Below are positions 23,908 through 36,273 of a stretch of DNA of 64,000 nt, in pieces. The position numbers were made by a program, and so were the translations under genes. The stretch comes from Castanea sativa. Lineage: Eukaryota; Streptophyta; Magnoliopsida; Fagales; Fagaceae. The notes beneath the pieces are model-generated. The model saw nothing but the letters and a program-made list of their open reading frames with translations. It made no database searches and was not told the DNA's origin. The stretch is taken from the NCBI RefSeq assembly GCF_040712315.1, contig NC_134018.1:12854835-12918834 (forward strand). Reading direction: 5' to 3'. Position 1 is the stretch's first letter. The number at the start of each line of letters is the position of its first letter.

Positions 23908-24290
23908 AATTTAGTTCAGTCCCTTGACATTTAATTAACTTGTCAAATTAGTTCTTAAGATTTGATTTTTGTCAATTTGGCCCCTTCACTTCGTTGAAAT
24001 GAGTCATTCTGGTCATTCTATCCAAATTTGTTAGCAAATAAAGTCTTTTAAACATTTTTTTATTATTTAAAAAAACAATTATACTCATCAAACAACAAAA
24101 TATATTAAACGACACATCTCATTAATGTTTTTAGTTAAAATTGTAATTACAAAAAATATTAGCTAACAAATTTGGATAGAAGGACCAGATTGACTCATTT
24201 TGATAAAATGATGGACTAAATTGACAAATTTCAAACCTTAAGAACTAATTTGACAATTGAAGTAAAAGTCAAGGCATTAAATTGAATTTT
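23908..24290. mobile_element. Fold-back MITE with ~130 bp inverted arms
   Basis: The left arm 23908-24037 and right arm 24160-24290 are inverted copies. TGTCAAATTAGTTCTTAAG on the left is matched by CTTAAGAACTAATTTGACA on the right, and TCTATCCAAATTTGTTAGC by GCTAACAAATTTGGATAGA. The central spacer is about 120 bp. A long poly-A follows the right arm. Confidence 0.75.
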
Positions 24291-25562
24291 TTCCACACAA
24301 AAAAAAAAAAAAAAAAAAAAAAAAAAGCCTAAACTACTATTTGGTCCCCCTTATAACTTGCAGGAGTTGTCAATTTGGTCTCTAGAATTTTATTTTGGTC
24401 AACTTGGACTCTCACATTTTCAAATGTGGGAAATTTAGTTCTTCTATCAAATACCTCACACTTTCACCATTAAGTACACAAAATGATGACATTTTGGACC
24501 AAATTTTGAATTTCAGTAATATCGAAATACCATAGTTTAGAAAGATTTACAGCTTAAAAGCAACAACCAAAAAGAAAAAAGAAAAAAGAGAAGACTTTAT
24601 GTGTGTGCATGTGTAATCATGTATGACAAGCATCATCTGTATACAAACGCACATGCATGACAAGCATCAGGATGTCAAAATGGTTTAGGAGACTGACACA
24701 AAACCTATAGGTTGTTGTGTCCACAACTATAAATCCTGCTGCCAGCATATGAACCCTCCCCACGTAGTTGAGATCAAGGCCTTGATAAGAAAAAACATGC
24801 ACACAGAAAAATTAGCGAATCAATGGATAAAAGCTAAAAACATCTTTAGAGGAAAAGAGGAGAAGCAGAAATTAGAGAGTACCAACCAAATAGGTTATTA
24901 GAAAGCAATAGAAAGAAAAATAAAAATAAAATCAAGAATAAAAATTGAAACACAACAAATCTTTCAAAAGATAATCATACAATCTACTGATCTGAGCCAA
25001 CTTTTGATCCCACAAAAATTCTGCTACAAGTGATCATTTTAGGTGAAAAGGTGAATTTGAGATAATGAAATAATTAACCTCACAATTGTATGAGTTAGAA
25101 TTACTTGATTATAAGGAGCCAGATTCCATGTGCCATCACAATACAATCACCAAAACAAGTTCTGTCAAACTCCATCATCACAGAATAAAGACAAGATCCG
25201 CACAATTTTGGGATTCATTCTGCTCATGAATGAGCTAGCAAGTTTCAACCTTCAAGGAAAAAGGGGTTTTGGCAGCAAATCAGATAACCTAAGGTTAGTA
25301 CCCACTTCGAGGTATAAATTGTTTTCAAAACCTTTTCCTAAAAAAGATATGTGATTAAATTTTTCAAATGAGCTATAATTATGTGAAATACATAATCCCT
25401 AGATGGCCAAACAAAGAGTGCAAAGATTACTCATCAAAGAATTTTGATTTCAATTTTCTAACAAAAGGAACTCACCAGAAACAACCAACCCAACTGACCT
25501 GTGATCGGGAAAAAGATTGGAGAACAATTAGAAACGACATCTTGACTGAGTGAGAAAGAGCA

Positions 25563-25569
25563 ATTTATA
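25563..25569 (-). promoter_or_regulatory. Candidate TATA box for a spliced leader exon of the F-box gene
   Basis: On the minus strand CCTATAAATTGC is followed about 30 bp later by a C/T-rich stretch, an ATG and a CACAG|GTCAGT splice donor near 25500. The only coding sequence downstream on this strand is the F-box gene 3.5 kb away, whose coding exon starts at an acceptor. The link is inference. Confidence 0.3.
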
Positions 25570-26595
25570 GGACTCATCAACCATCAAAATTTTCTGCCAA
25601 CTGGCCATTTAAGCCTTCATGCATTGCAACAAGTGGTCGGTGGTTTTGGAGTTAGGTGAGTGACAATCTCGAGAAAATAAAGGGGAGCAAACGGTTAATT
25701 TCCTATACCCCTACCGTGATACACTGGAGGTTTCTAGAGGCCTTCTGATTAATTCTAAACTTTCAATTTCTTACCTTTTCTAACAAGCAACAGTTACCAT
25801 ATACAATGGAATTCCCTAATTTTATCTTACAATTTGCTCACACTACCCCTAACCGCCTCCCCCGGTGCCCCAGTCCCCCAAAAAAATATCAAAATAAGGT
25901 GCACTTATTTATTTTGTTTCCTTTGTCAGGTTGTGTTTTATATACAATCGCATTTGCATAAAATTAGTTCAATTTCACATATCCATCATAAAGATTAGCG
26001 TAATGAATTTTTCCCTTGATTAGTAATGTATACTACCTAGATAACTTAAGCTTTGTTTTAACACACCACTTATAAACATAAGAAAGTAGTAAATCATCAT
26101 CTACCTATTTTAAAGCATCAGTTTATAATAATTGTTACCATGCAAAGTTTTCTTTTAAAGCATAAGTTTCTACACCTAGTCAAATAGAAGTAATTTGCAT
26201 GTAAACATACATGGTGGTGAAATTTGCTGTCCATGCTGAACTTTATACCAAAATATAGGCTATGTAGCAATTATAGTATGCTGCTACACAAAACTATTAT
26301 TAACTATCATCACACATAAGTCGTATTTCCAATATATAGCCAAGTTGATTTATTGCACAATGAAACTATCTAAGGTTGAACATATCAAGTCTAAGCTTAC
26401 AATTTGTTGTTATTTTGGCTATTTGAACTATGATTCTCTTTCATTCTAAGGTGATATAACAAAAATACCATTGACCAAGAACACACAAGCGAAATAAATT
26501 TTAGAATGCATGCCACCCCAAGGTTGCCCTCCCCTTGATATTGGGTCATACAATAGTCCACCTCATGACCAAGCATCGATAGGTTGGCATCATAA

Positions 26596-26597
<2 letters not shown>

Positions 26598-26644
<47 letters not shown>

Positions 26645-26661
26645 CTTGTGTGTGTGTGTGT
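26598..26661. repeat. (CT)n(GT)n microsatellite
   Basis: About 42 bp of CT followed by GT units with one interruption. Confidence 0.95.
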
Positions 26662-28829
26662 CTTGTTTAACATAAGAAACCAACAAGGGTGTCTATCTAA
26701 TAGACTATACATATGTAAACAATTGAAAATAAATGCTCAAACCACTATACAATACATCATCCTCAAAAATAAGGGGAACAAACCATAGATATCATGGAAG
26801 TAAAAGGAATATTGTTGAAGACCATATGTTTACTCAGTAAGTCAAACAAGGAGCTTCACAATACCAAAAAAACACATAATGTAATTTACTGCTTCTTGTC
26901 ATAAAGATCCAATCACAGTGAACAGGTAAAATCATGCATATTCAGTAATAGAAGATTAGGTATACAGCATAAATAACACATCTTTCACTTTTACTTTTAA
27001 CACAGTTATAGTGAAATTCTGGTAACTTAGAAATTAGTGAAATCATCATTACTTTATTTGAGAATTAATTGCATGACTGCTATTACACTAGTATAGTGAT
27101 AGGTTCTTGCAATAGTACACTGTACAAGTCTATCAAAAAAATTCACAATTATTCATGCCCATTCATATTGAGGACCTAAATGAACTCAAATGAGAATCCT
27201 TTTATAGTTGAGTCTTAGATAGTAATGGAATCAGCCTCTGGTGGCAAGAAATATTTGATAATGTCATCATCTATGACATATATCCATATATAACTGTTGT
27301 TTTCTTTTTTCCCATAATCGCTGTTAACCTTTTTTGGCCAATTTGATAGATTCATAGGAGATGGTTTTGTCCATCTTAAGAGTGATTCATTTTGTTTTAT
27401 ACTACTATCACCTATGGTTGAAAGAAAACAATCATTTGTAGGGCACATGAATCCTAAGGCACAACTCCTCTGTTAAATTGATCTGTAATAACCATCCTCA
27501 CCTTTAAGCATCAAAATGTTGCCTCCCCGGCATACACCTGTGTGGGAGGGTTCAACGGATACCCCAGTTGCAGAAACTCTTTGGTGCCTGAGCATTGGCG
27601 TTCAAACCCCACTAACCCCTCTCCCCCTATTTACCTATCAAGGAAAAACACACACACACACACACACACCTGTGTGTGTGTCTTACAACTAAGACAAATC
27701 CAATACTGGTGAGTATTGACAAAGTTTTGTATTGACTGAATTCTCTAGTATGTACCAAAATCATAATAAAAATCAAATTATTATACAATACATCATTTTC
27801 TGGAAAGCAGAGCCAGAGAGGGAGAGAAAAGAGCCTACATATGATCATCGTAAAAATCTTTTTTTGCCCTAGGATACACAACAAGCAATAATTTGTTACA
27901 TATAAAAAATAATGTGTAATTTTGATAATAACCCATTTAGCAGCTCATGATCAAATACAATCTTAACAAGAACTATTGGATGCCCTGTCAGGAATGGACA
28001 AAAGTATGACAGAGATAGGAATATAGAAGCTTCAAATTTTGAAGTCACCCGTTTAATACGATTAGCATTACCATTGGTATCCCGACAAATGAGATTGTAG
28101 TATCAATTCTTTTCTATCTGATTACTATGGATTTTATTCTAGATTTTTATTCAATTATATTTCCAACTTGAGCACATCATAATTTCAAGTTTTAATTCTC
28201 ATAAAATACTTAAAATTTCTTCAATCTTACTAGATACTAAAGGGTTTATTTGGGTTACATTTTTTCATTAAGAAAATAAAAAATTAAGAGTAAAATGAAA
28301 ATGGGTTTGCTTCTTTTGACTCACATGAACTAAAGATGGCCAACCAACATGATAAAAATAATTACAAATGGCCTTGTAGTCTAGTGTACATCTCTCCTCT
28401 TTTCTGCAGTGGAGCTCTAAGCCTCTAACCTCTAAGGTGAGGTCCAAGCCATTAAAGATGCACGAAATGTGGAGTTAATGATATTAATATTGTTTGCCTA
28501 AGGAAAAAATAATCATAATAATAATAACAAAGAATTACTGGTATGCCCCATTTAAGCCATATGAACATTTTAGCTACACAATTCCTTATACATTTCAAGT
28601 TTCTATTTCTCTTCCTTCCCAAATTGGCACCACCATAAGTACCATATACATAACACAATAAAAACCCCCCCAAACAAAAAAATCAACCTGAACCAGAAAG
28701 GCAGAAATTACCAAATACTTTGATTTCTTAGTTTTTACAAAAAAGATAACATTATTCTAGAACAGGAAAGCAATTTAATTCAATCTTAAAAAGACACAAG
28801 CAATTGCAAATTAAGGCCAGTAAATGTAC

Positions 28830-29069
28830 CTTTTTGGGCTTTTTGAAACTGGGTGTGCTGGAATTGTACGAAAACTTCCATGCAAGGCAGTGGTGATGAT
28901 GGTAAATGGGTTTTGAGCATTGAATTATGGTTTTTTCTGGGTACAACAATGAAGGCTTAACTGAAGGAGAGAAAGATTCAAGTTTGGAGGACATTACAGT
29001 TACAGAGTAGAGAAAGGAAAGTATGGAGTACACAATGATTGTTATAAATGCTGAGAAACAAACAAGCAT
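28830..29069 (-). CDS. Possible first exon of an unrecognised gene
   Basis: An ATG at 29069 opens 80 codons that end at a good donor (AAAAAG|GTACAT). A TATA-rich motif lies 40-55 bp upstream (29108-29125). The peptide has a hydrophobic N-terminus (FSAFITIIVYSILSFLYSV). From an internal Met it has a Ser/Lys-rich stretch that could pass for an organelle-targeting presequence. I could not find a convincing second exon downstream on the minus strand. It may be a real first exon, an lncRNA or chance. Confidence 0.3.
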
Positions 29070-29107
29070 GATGGAGATTGATCAGTTGCTGCTACGATTA
29101 CGATGAT

Positions 29108-29125
29108 AAATATAAATATATATAA
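29108..29125 (-). promoter_or_regulatory. Candidate TATA element upstream of the 29.07 kb ATG
   Basis: Minus-strand TATATATTTATATTTATC lies 40-55 bp before the ATG. The region is AT-rich, so the motif alone is weak. Confidence 0.25.
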
Positions 29126-30395
29126 TGGGTGTGCACTAATTTTAGTCCAAAGACCACTATCAAACACTTTGACTGCACAAACTCACAGGCTAAAGTGTAA
29201 ATACCGCTCGACTCGGGTGAAAAGAAAACTGAAATGTGGCGTCTAATACAGGTTAATGTTTTTCAGAGGAATGTTTAAAGATTTTCACGATTGGTTGCAT
29301 ATCACTTATCACGGCAGAGAACATCAGGGGAATCTAGATTCCCTTTAATCCTCTCTAGGTATGAACGGGTATTTTCTTGTGGTCATTTATATTCTCAAGT
29401 TTAAATAAAATTGTATTTTTTATAAATTGATAATTTTAATATTTTTTTTATTATTTAAACAATTAAGATAAAATAAAAAATAAATTATCAATATTTTTTT
29501 TCTTATTTTTATATTTTTCTGTCAAAATGACATAAATAAAATAGACAACTTTGATGATATATTTTTTAACAAAATTCTATTTAATTATCACGTGTGAAAA
29601 AAAAAATTTTGAAAGGGACCCTCTATTATTGTCAAGTATTCATTTTACTGTTATGTGTGTACTGCTCAACAAATTATTAATAGCTTATATTTTATTTTTC
29701 ATTAATTATTTAGATGAAGATTTTTTTTTTTTTAAAAGCTTAGTAGTTCACATTCAAATCTAAGAATAAAATGAAAAAAAAAAATCATTTAAGATTAATA
29801 AGAATAAACCAAATATTATTATCTCGCATTCTTAGGAATCTTAAGAGATTCCCTATTAAACTAAAAATAAGAATAACTATATTCCCAAGCATCTAGATTG
29901 CAAGGAATTACATTTTTAGGAATCTGGATATCAGGAGTAATATGGATCCCCCCGTACCAAACGTCGTATAAAGCTAAAATGCAAATCACACCATCTAAAT
30001 TTTAGTAATTTATCTTTATTTTTGTTTAATTGAGTTTTACTAAGGTCTTTCATCCCATTTTATTTAAAAAAAATTCACATGAAAAAAATATTCTTAAAAT
30101 TAATAAAATTATTTTTTAAGAGATTTTTTTTTTCAATTTCTTTTTTTAGTTAATTGCATACTTAACAGTAGTTTTTTTAATGAGATTGGGCATAATGACT
30201 GAATTTAATAAATTTGAAACTTAAAGGATTCAGTTAAACAAAAGTAAAGTTATAAAATTAAAATAAATTACAATCAAACTTAGAAGGAGCAATTTGCATT
30301 GCCAAATGATAAATGTTGTTACATACTATTTTACACATCTATAAACACAAGCAAAAAATGCATCGAAATCATAACTCTAAGACACAATTTCAGTG

Positions 30396-30549
30396 GGACA
30401 GAGGGACTGCATACAATCGAGAGTTTAATGGTTCCTAAGGCCTAATGATATTCATGAGATCTTGGGTTCGAAACATCACTTGGGAGAATATAGAATAGTT
30501 AAATACTTGAAAAAGTCTAGATATTCTCGTTTGTCAAAAAAAAAAAAAA
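30396..30549 (+). mobile_element. tRNA-type SINE with poly-A tail
   Basis: A B-box-like TGGGTTCGAAACAT (around 30463) follows an A-box-like GGTTCCTAAGGCCTAATG. The copy ends in an A-rich tail. Flanks GACACAATTTCAGTG (30381-30395) and GATACAATTTTAGTG (30550-30564) are a 15 bp target duplication with two mismatches. Confidence 0.7.
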
Positions 30550-30570
30550 GATACAATTTTAGTGCATTTT

Positions 30571-30695
30571 GTGTGTGTGTGTGTTTATGTGCATATAGAA
30601 CGAGACTACATATACCCAAGAGAATAGTCAAACACTCAAAAATGTCGGGATACTCTCGATTTAATAATATATATATATATACACACAATTTCAGT
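30571..30695 (+). repeat. Partial second copy of the SINE tail and target sequence
   Basis: GAGAATAGTCAAACACTC ... GATACTCTCG repeats the 3' part of the neighbouring SINE. It is followed by a third ACACAATTTCAGTG. GT and TA runs lie at its two ends. Confidence 0.55.
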
Positions 30696-32718
30696 GCATT
30701 TTAACGCACCCGGCTAGAATGCACAGAACAAATTTCCTTGGTAATCTATTACTATTTTACCTTCTCTTTTTTCTATCAAAAAAATACCCCTTACATTTAG
30801 TTTTACCCTAAAACTGAGGCTATTTACGTAGTTTACTAATACAATATAAAATCAAATTACCATACCCCTAACATTTTATTCTTTCACACTTAAGGCATGG
30901 GTATCATGCAAAATTGAACCTTTATGAAATTACACCAATCTTCCTCTCTCCACCCCTATCCAATCTTTCCTCTTCAAAAATTTGAAACACAATCCTTATA
31001 AGAAAATTACAAGATTTTTTTGATTTTGGGTTTCCTTCTTTTCCATATACTGAGCAACTATATGAGAGTTTATGTTTGTTACATTGGTGTACAATTTTGG
31101 TGACTGAAATGTCATCTAGATGTTGTTAACCGATCGGCTTATGAAAATATTATGATATTTTGATGATTCTGTGGATCTCTATGAACAAGTCCATGGAAGA
31201 GGCTATATGTGAGTGTTACAAATTCTTTTGGAGTAACGGTTGAGTTAAATAATAATGTGTGTTTGTTTTGATGCTAAGTAAGCAAAAAATTGAAGCTGCT
31301 CTAAGTCTGCCTTTTTTCTGTTTATATAATTTGAGAGTTTATGTTTGATTGATGAGAAGGATCAGGTTTACAAAAGGTAAAATCGGTTGATTATAACTAA
31401 TGTGATTTGGACTTGATCCCTACTATTCTTAGTAGGTAGAGAGTATATTAAATTGTATTGTTTTTTTCATTAAAATAATTCCATATTTAGGCATTGGTAG
31501 AGAATTTGGAATCATTTGAGGTGTTTGTTTTTGGCAATTTTCTTTACTGGGTATGTGTTACAAACTTACAATTCAAACTTAATGTATAATTCCATTTATC
31601 ACAGTTTTTACTTTTCACTGTTTGAGTTTGCTCTGTACATGCTAGAGTTAACTTTCTATGCTGAATTTGCTGTGAAAATAGGTTTTTTTTTTTTTTTTAA
31701 TCGGGTTCTAACCTTGAATTGGCTTAATTTAGATTCAGGTATTTTTCTTTTTTTCTAATTATTCAATCTTTGGTCAGTGACTTTAGCTCAACAAGCACCT
31801 TATCCCTCTTACAAGGGCTCGGTGAAGAGTGAGGTCTTGGACTGAAGATCCAACAATGTGTGCATGTGTAATTTATTCAATCTTTGCTATGAAGTGTCAT
31901 AGTTTCATTTCAAGCCATTGCTGTGACTTGACTTTAGCCACATTGTCTAAGGAAATTAAACTCTTTAGTGAGTATTCTGTTTTTGTTTATATTTGCCCAT
32001 TGTTTGTTTCGTTCTTTTTTTTCCCTGATAAGTATTTGTTTAATTCATAGGTTTGTTCATTATTTCTCCTCCTTCATGTGCTATATCATAAAATGCTGTT
32101 GGTTGTTTTTATAGACTTTTTGGTGAAAATGATCAATTCTGTTGTTGTCGTTGAATGGAATTATGTTCTTTACATTCTAGGAAAAGTAAGGTATACTTGA
32201 ATTCACGGTCTATTTTAAAAAGAGTTTCAAATTACTAAAAAAAAGTGCTTCTAAAACTAAAAGGTCAAGTTCCAGTTCATCTTCTTAATGATAATCAATA
32301 ACAAGCAAATGGCTAATCTAATATTTCTTATGTGCAGGAAATCTAATCCTTCTTGAGGCCCCGATTTGACAGGGTAGCAAGGTGCTTGCAGCTAATCATA
32401 GGAAATATCTTTTATCCTTTTTTTAATATTTGCACATATGAAGTGGAGAGGTGTGACTATTGTTTGGTGACAAGGGATAATTTTTACCCCCTTTTTTTTT
32501 TTGTATTTTTAGAGAGCATAGTTGAGAGTTGAATTTAGATAGCAATCTCACTTCAATTTTAACCAAGCGTTTACTTATAATTTTAGTTTTGAATACATAA
32601 CAATACAACTAAATTAGGATTTGACAATTTTTTTTTTTTTTATAGCATGTACACAGTTTCTACGAGTATTTTCTCGGAAAAAAAATGTGAAGCAAATTGC
32701 CTCATCTGATTCTTAACT

Positions 32719-33385
32719 TTGGTTCCACAGTCATTCACTTCCTATCTCATCCTCAAACCCTCTTCATCTAAACAACCTTGTCCCAAGCCTCCACAAATTC
32801 ATCACAGTCAGTACTCATCTATAATATCCCACACAGAAAGCACTTCTTCATCGAATGCACTTCTGAGTCTAACTCTACCCCTCTGCTTGGGCCTGACTTC
32901 CCATTCCCAACGCTAACTTCTGATACCAACAACAAAGCAGAGACTTTCCCTATTGAAAGGCGAAGAAAGTCCGAGATAATCCATGACAGGGAGTCCAGAA
33001 CTGGGCTAGTACAACCTGAGCCACCAAACTTTGAGATTGGTTGGAAGAGAAGCAAAGAGATCAAATTGGATAAGCCAAAAGGTTATGTCATAGCTGACTT
33101 CCTAGAGAAGTTGGAGGATCTAATGGGGAGAGAATTTGACTCCACAGAGCTGCTAGCAAAAGCTGGAGGAATTGTGGCTAAAAGAGCTAGAGAGGAAGCA
33201 CAGTGTTGAGTGATATAGGAGAAGTGGAGGAGAGGATGATGACTGGGTTGTTTGGAGTGTCGAGACTAATGGAGATGGATTTGGCTATGGTAAAAGCTGC
33301 AGTGAAGGAAGAGACATTGGGTGAAAGGCTTGAGCTGGCCAAGGCACACTGCAGACAAGCTATACTTGTAGCTCTCTCCTTTTGA
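32719..33385 (+). pseudogene. Frameshifted intronless copy of an unrecognised plant gene
   Basis: A coherent hydrophilic protein is spread over three overlapping frames: about 32719-32860, 32850-33200 and 33200-33385. The middle part (RRRKSEIIHDRESRTG, then FEIGWKRSKEIKLDKPKGYV) and the last part (LMEMDLAMVKAAVKEETLGE) read like one charged, helical protein of roughly 210 residues. A one-base shift near 33199 and another in the N-terminal part break it. No intron is visible, which suggests a processed copy, but I found no poly-A tail or target duplication. I do not recognise the family. The Ser/Thr-rich N-terminus would suit an organelle presequence. Confidence 0.55.
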
Positions 33386-34571
33386 AAGGCTCATATATGT
33401 AGAGATTTGAATAATTTATTTATTTCTTCTTTATTTTATATATATAGATTATCTGTTCACTTTAGAGAAATATCATACAAAGGCTCACATATAGCCACAT
33501 TCACAGACTTCTCCATTGGGAGATATAGATTTAAAGAACTGAGTTCTTGTGAATTCTAAATTAGACTCAATTGATTTGCTTTAAACCAAAAACGCAAAAA
33601 TCACGCTTAGCATACAAGCTGCATACTTGAATTATTCATAAAGGGAAGTTATCAAATTGTTTTGAAGTTTATATTTTATATTTTGTTCTGCCTGCTGAGA
33701 ATGAAGTAGCATTGGTTATGCAAAAAGTTGAAAATCAACACCACATTGAGAAATTTATCCTAGCAGAATATATTTGAAAGTAAAAGCACTTACATATGTA
33801 CTTCCAGCTTTTTAAGTGATATAATGACAATGCACTACCACCATAAGCCTTTTTTTGGGAGTTCATAAGACGTGGAAAAGGTGATGATCACTAAAATAGT
33901 AAATTGATTTTCTACTTATTTCTGTATACTCAAGCAAACATCATGTCACGAGGAACTTATTTTTGTATAGCATCCTTCCTCAATTCAAAATGGCAATTGG
34001 TAAACCTGGTAGTCCATATAACAGGCACTTTTCTTGACAAATGTCATGAATCCACCGAAACACATCTTAATTAGTAACAAAAGATATCTAGAAAGGCCAT
34101 CACCTATGTTGGTCCCTCTTACTGTTCACATAGGGCTAGAAATCAATGAATGTAGCAATTTTGGTTTCCATCACACAGAGAAGGTACAATTATGAAATTA
34201 AAAGATGAAAATTGCAATTTAGTAACAAATTAATTTAATGGTAATTTATTATTTAACAGTTAAATGGCACAATTCCTTTTTGTTTTTTTGGCACATCTCA
34301 AATACTGATAAACCTCAAGTGTTCCTCTCTACTGCAAGCTGTCTGTATAGCATTAACCATGAAAGTAGTAATGTGTCCAAATAAAAATTTATATGATATC
34401 AATGAAAGCATCCAAATAATAGATCTAAAAATTCTTTAATTTCAAATCCTCCTTTAGAAAAAAAGAAAAAAGGAAGACCCAAACAAAGAACTTTACATTA
34501 ATTCCAAAGAATCCAAATACAACTAAAAGGAATTTCTAACACTAAAAAGGAAAAAAATTGCAAGATAATCA
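33386..34571. other. Gene-free stretch between the pseudogene and the RING gene
   Basis: Nothing coding is seen. The right end holds the 3' flank of the minus-strand RING gene. Confidence 0.5.
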
Positions 34572-35309
34572 TCATTGTTCAACGAGTTTGCAACGGCAAT
34601 TAGGACAGGTGTTATGCTTCTGGAGCCATGGAAGTAGACAAGATTGGTGATATATATGAGAGCAGTTCATACGTACGAGCTTATCCCCTGCTTGTGGTTC
34701 CTCCAAACACACAGTGCAAGTATAACCCACATCAAATCCTTGCCTTTCTTGGCTGCCGCTCGCAACAAAGCCACCGTTTTTGACCAACTCGTCAATTGCG
34801 CTTGTTGATGCACCTTCCTCAGTTGATTCCGACTCCCAACCGAAACCATTCAACAAGTTCATAAAATCGTTAATTATATCATCAATATCGTCACTCGGTG
34901 CCACCCCAGCATTCACCATGTCCCTGAATTCGGCACGAGGAATCTCATAATCGTCGTTTGTTTGTTCAACATGGAGGTACTCCAATCCAGCCATAATGAA
35001 ATAAGACCTATTGTTGGTGGCCAAGTTGAGAGACAACGATATGATATGGTGGAGAGACTGAGGAGGCAGGTTGAGGTTTGAGAGTGCATAAGTAAGGTAA
35101 GCACAGTGAGAAGGTGGGTGTAAGAGAAATTGGTGTGGAATCTGCAGCAATAAGAGAGAGGTGGGCAGAGTAATCACATAATCTTCAAGTGGAGCTGAAG
35201 AGTCATAACGTAACTTCTGATATCGCTCGGAATATAGAACTTGGATAGTGGTCATGGGAAAGACAGGGTTCTTATCACCGATGAGATGGAGATTAACGGA
35301 AGTAGGCAT
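34572..35309 (-). CDS. RING-H2 (C3H2C3) E3 ubiquitin ligase, 245 residues
   Basis: A single uninterrupted exon from ATG 35309 to TGA 34572. A C-terminal RING-H2 finger spans residues 198-238 with all eight ligands present: C198, C201, C216, H218, H221, C224, C235 and C238. The conserved Trp (W228) lies in the E2-contact position. The first 195 residues have no recognised domain. An acidic stretch (DDIDDIINDF) precedes the finger. There is no signal peptide or membrane segment. Such proteins transfer ubiquitin from E2 enzymes; the substrate is unknown. The 5' end of this gene is the breakpoint of a tandem duplication: its first ~35 codons recur at 39269-39373. Confidence 0.88.
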   Translation of the reverse strand: MPTSVNLHLIGDKNPVFPMTTIQVLYSERYQKLRYDSSAPLEDYVITLPTSLLLLQIPHQFLLHPPSHCAYLTYALSNLNLPPQSLHHIISLSLNLATNNRSYFIMAGLEYLHVEQTNDDYEIPRAEFRDMVNAGVAPSDDIDDIINDFMNLLNGFGWESESTEEGASTSAIDELVKNGGFVASGSQERQGFDVGYTCTVCLEEPQAGDKLVRMNCSHIYHQSCLLPWLQKHNTCPNCRCKLVEQ

Positions 35310-35473
35310 TTGAAAGAAAGAAAGAAACCAGAGAGAGAGAGAGAGCGATTACTTAGATTGAAACAAAGAAAGAGTTGTGAGAATCCAACGTTGACAACGT
35401 TCATGTTTAATACTATGAAGTCATGTTCCGAAGGTCACTCGAAAATCCGAATTCTGTTCGGATTTGGAGTGTT

Positions 35474-35674
35474 TTTTTTTTTTATTCCAGTTTATCCTCA
35501 AAACTTTTTACTAATGATTAATTAAAGTTCGCGATGGGTGGGCTCTAGTAAGATAACTCGCTGGCCCAGAGTTTTTTTTAAAAGTGCAAGTATTCGAACT
35601 CAAATTGCCCAATAGAACATGGGAGAAACGCTTTGAGACTAAATACCTAACCACTTGGCCAACCTACCTGGGTT
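35474..35674 (-). mobile_element. tRNA-type SINE with 14 bp target duplication
   Basis: Read on the minus strand it starts near GGTTGGCCAAGTGGTTAG (A-box-like), has GAGTTCGAATACT (B-box-like) and ends in poly-A. GGATTTGGAGTGTT is exact on both sides (35460-35473, 35675-35688). The homologous positions in units B and C lack it. Confidence 0.88.
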
Positions 35675-36273
35675 GGATTTGGAGTGTTGAACTTAGGAAA
35701 TTTAAACGGTGGTAATTATTCTTCCGCAATATTTTTAAATTTAATTTTATTAAAATATTATTTTAATTTTTAAAATTATCAAAAGTTTATTTTTATTCAA
35801 AAACTTTAAAATTTTATTTTATTTTTCCCAATTCTCTTATAATATATATATTTTTTTATTCGTTTACTTATTAAACTCTCCAAATAAACACAATATGATA
35901 AATATCTTCTATTTTTTGGGTTTTATAATATTAAAATACCAATTTATATTTATAAGTCAATCTTTTGTGTTCAAATTGATCTTAAAGTATTATATTTATG
36001 TAACGTGAATGCATGCATACATAATATGTGTTTGTTATTTTTCTTGGGTATCAAATCTTAGTTTTATCACTGACTACAACACAAACCCATTACTATTATT
36101 GAAACATTGACACTTTTAACTAAAAATAAGAACTCATCAAAATAACAGGATGTCTTCTCTCCATCTTCCATGAAAAAATTGGTTTCTTAGAAATTTTGTT
36201 CTGATGGATAAGAGAGGAATTTGTTAGCTTTATTAAGGTTTATATATATATATATATATATATATTTATTTAT

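Larger units (their letters stand above)
21967..28829. other. F-box 5' leader intron candidate and gene-free DNA
   Basis: No protein family is recognised. Visible items are (TA)n at about 23241-23258, a TA/GA/GACA compound microsatellite at 23707-23790, a fold-back element at 23908-24290, a poly-A of about 30 bases at 24298-24326, (CT)n(GT)n at 26598-26661 and (CA)n at about 27649-27669. Several ORFs of 60-90 codons have no supporting motif. Confidence 0.5.
29126..32718. other. Gene-free AT-rich stretch
   Basis: Apart from the duplicated SINE near 30.4-30.7 kb I see no gene. ORFs here are under 81 codons and rich in Phe, Ile and Lys from AT-rich sequence. Confidence 0.5.

Noticed and set aside
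27215..27448. 77-codon minus-strand ORF with an upstream AG, considered as a second exon for 28830-29069
   Set aside because: The phase does not fit: read from the AG acceptor it meets a stop within five codons. No family match.
35241..35525. 94-codon plus-strand ORF across the RING start
   Set aside because: It is antisense to the RING 5' end and runs into the SINE poly-T; no support.
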